Positions 22,770 through 22,778 of a DNA stretch of 22,778 nt are shown one piece after another (position 1 is the first letter of the stretch; every line of letters starts with the position of its first letter). The stretch is taken from NCBI GenBank assembly GCA_964535545.1, contig CAZHUT010000013.1, forward strand, positions 1 through 22,778. The letters run 5' to 3'. A model generated the notes under the pieces. That model was not told the DNA's origin, searched no databases, and saw only the letters and a program-made list of their open reading frames with translations. The position numbers were made by a program, and so were the translations under genes. This stretch comes from DALYCO01 sp964535545 (GTDB taxonomy: Bacteria > Patescibacteriota > Minisyncoccia > Phycocordibacterales > UBA9973).

Positions 22770-22778
22770 TCTTGGTGG

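Overview
This window looks like a piece of a small-genome bacterium of the Candidate Phyla Radiation (Patescibacteria, probably a Parcubacteria-like lineage). That is an inference. It rests on the unusually short PheS and PheT subunits, the tightly packed genes, several secreted or membrane proteins without recognisable families, and large fibre-like surface proteins with an N-terminal DPGC...NCVVTP motif that I associate with these genomes. All 20 protein genes and the tRNA lie on the plus strand. Every gene stops with TAA (16) or TAG (4), none with TGA, and there is no in-frame TGA that would suggest recoding.

Layout. 1-1389: 3' part of a collagen-like (Gly-X-Y) protein, then a terminator. 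1565-1989: small RRM RNA-binding protein interrupted by a 100-N scaffold gap with an exact 55-bp duplication on its two sides. 2096-2179: tRNA-Leu(CAG), followed after 2 nt by a Nudix gene, then a second Nudix gene. 3451-3891: DUF1761-type membrane protein. 4020-5876: a large membrane-anchored protein of unknown function, insulated by terminators and with different codon use. 5969-7927: small membrane protein overlapping an M24 metallopeptidase, then a secreted, C-terminally anchored protein. 7987-10618: murD and murC. 10686-12003: a compact cassette of two tiny coiled-coil proteins around a 348-aa protein of unknown function. 12056-15043: UvrD-type helicase fused to a RecB-type nuclease. 15086-17889: a small protein plus reduced pheS and pheT. 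17935-22746: two tandem paralogous surface-fibre genes with 17-residue repeats and an autocleaving Peptidase_S74 (ICA) domain.

Expression logic. Shine-Dalgarno sequences are mostly absent. Many transcription units instead have an extended -10 box (TGn-TAnnnT) whose last base lies 6 nt (range 5-8) before the ATG, which would put +1 on or next to the A of ATG. This implies leaderless mRNAs. The Nudix gene abutting the tRNA could become leaderless by tRNA 3' processing.

Functional themes are cell-wall precursor synthesis (MurC, MurD), translation (PheS, PheT, tRNA-Leu), double-strand break repair or foreign-DNA processing (helicase-nuclease), nucleotide housekeeping (Nudix) and an elaborate surface (collagen-like protein, paired ICA fibres). 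The least explained parts are the 10651-12034 cassette, the 4020-5876 gene and the paired fibres.
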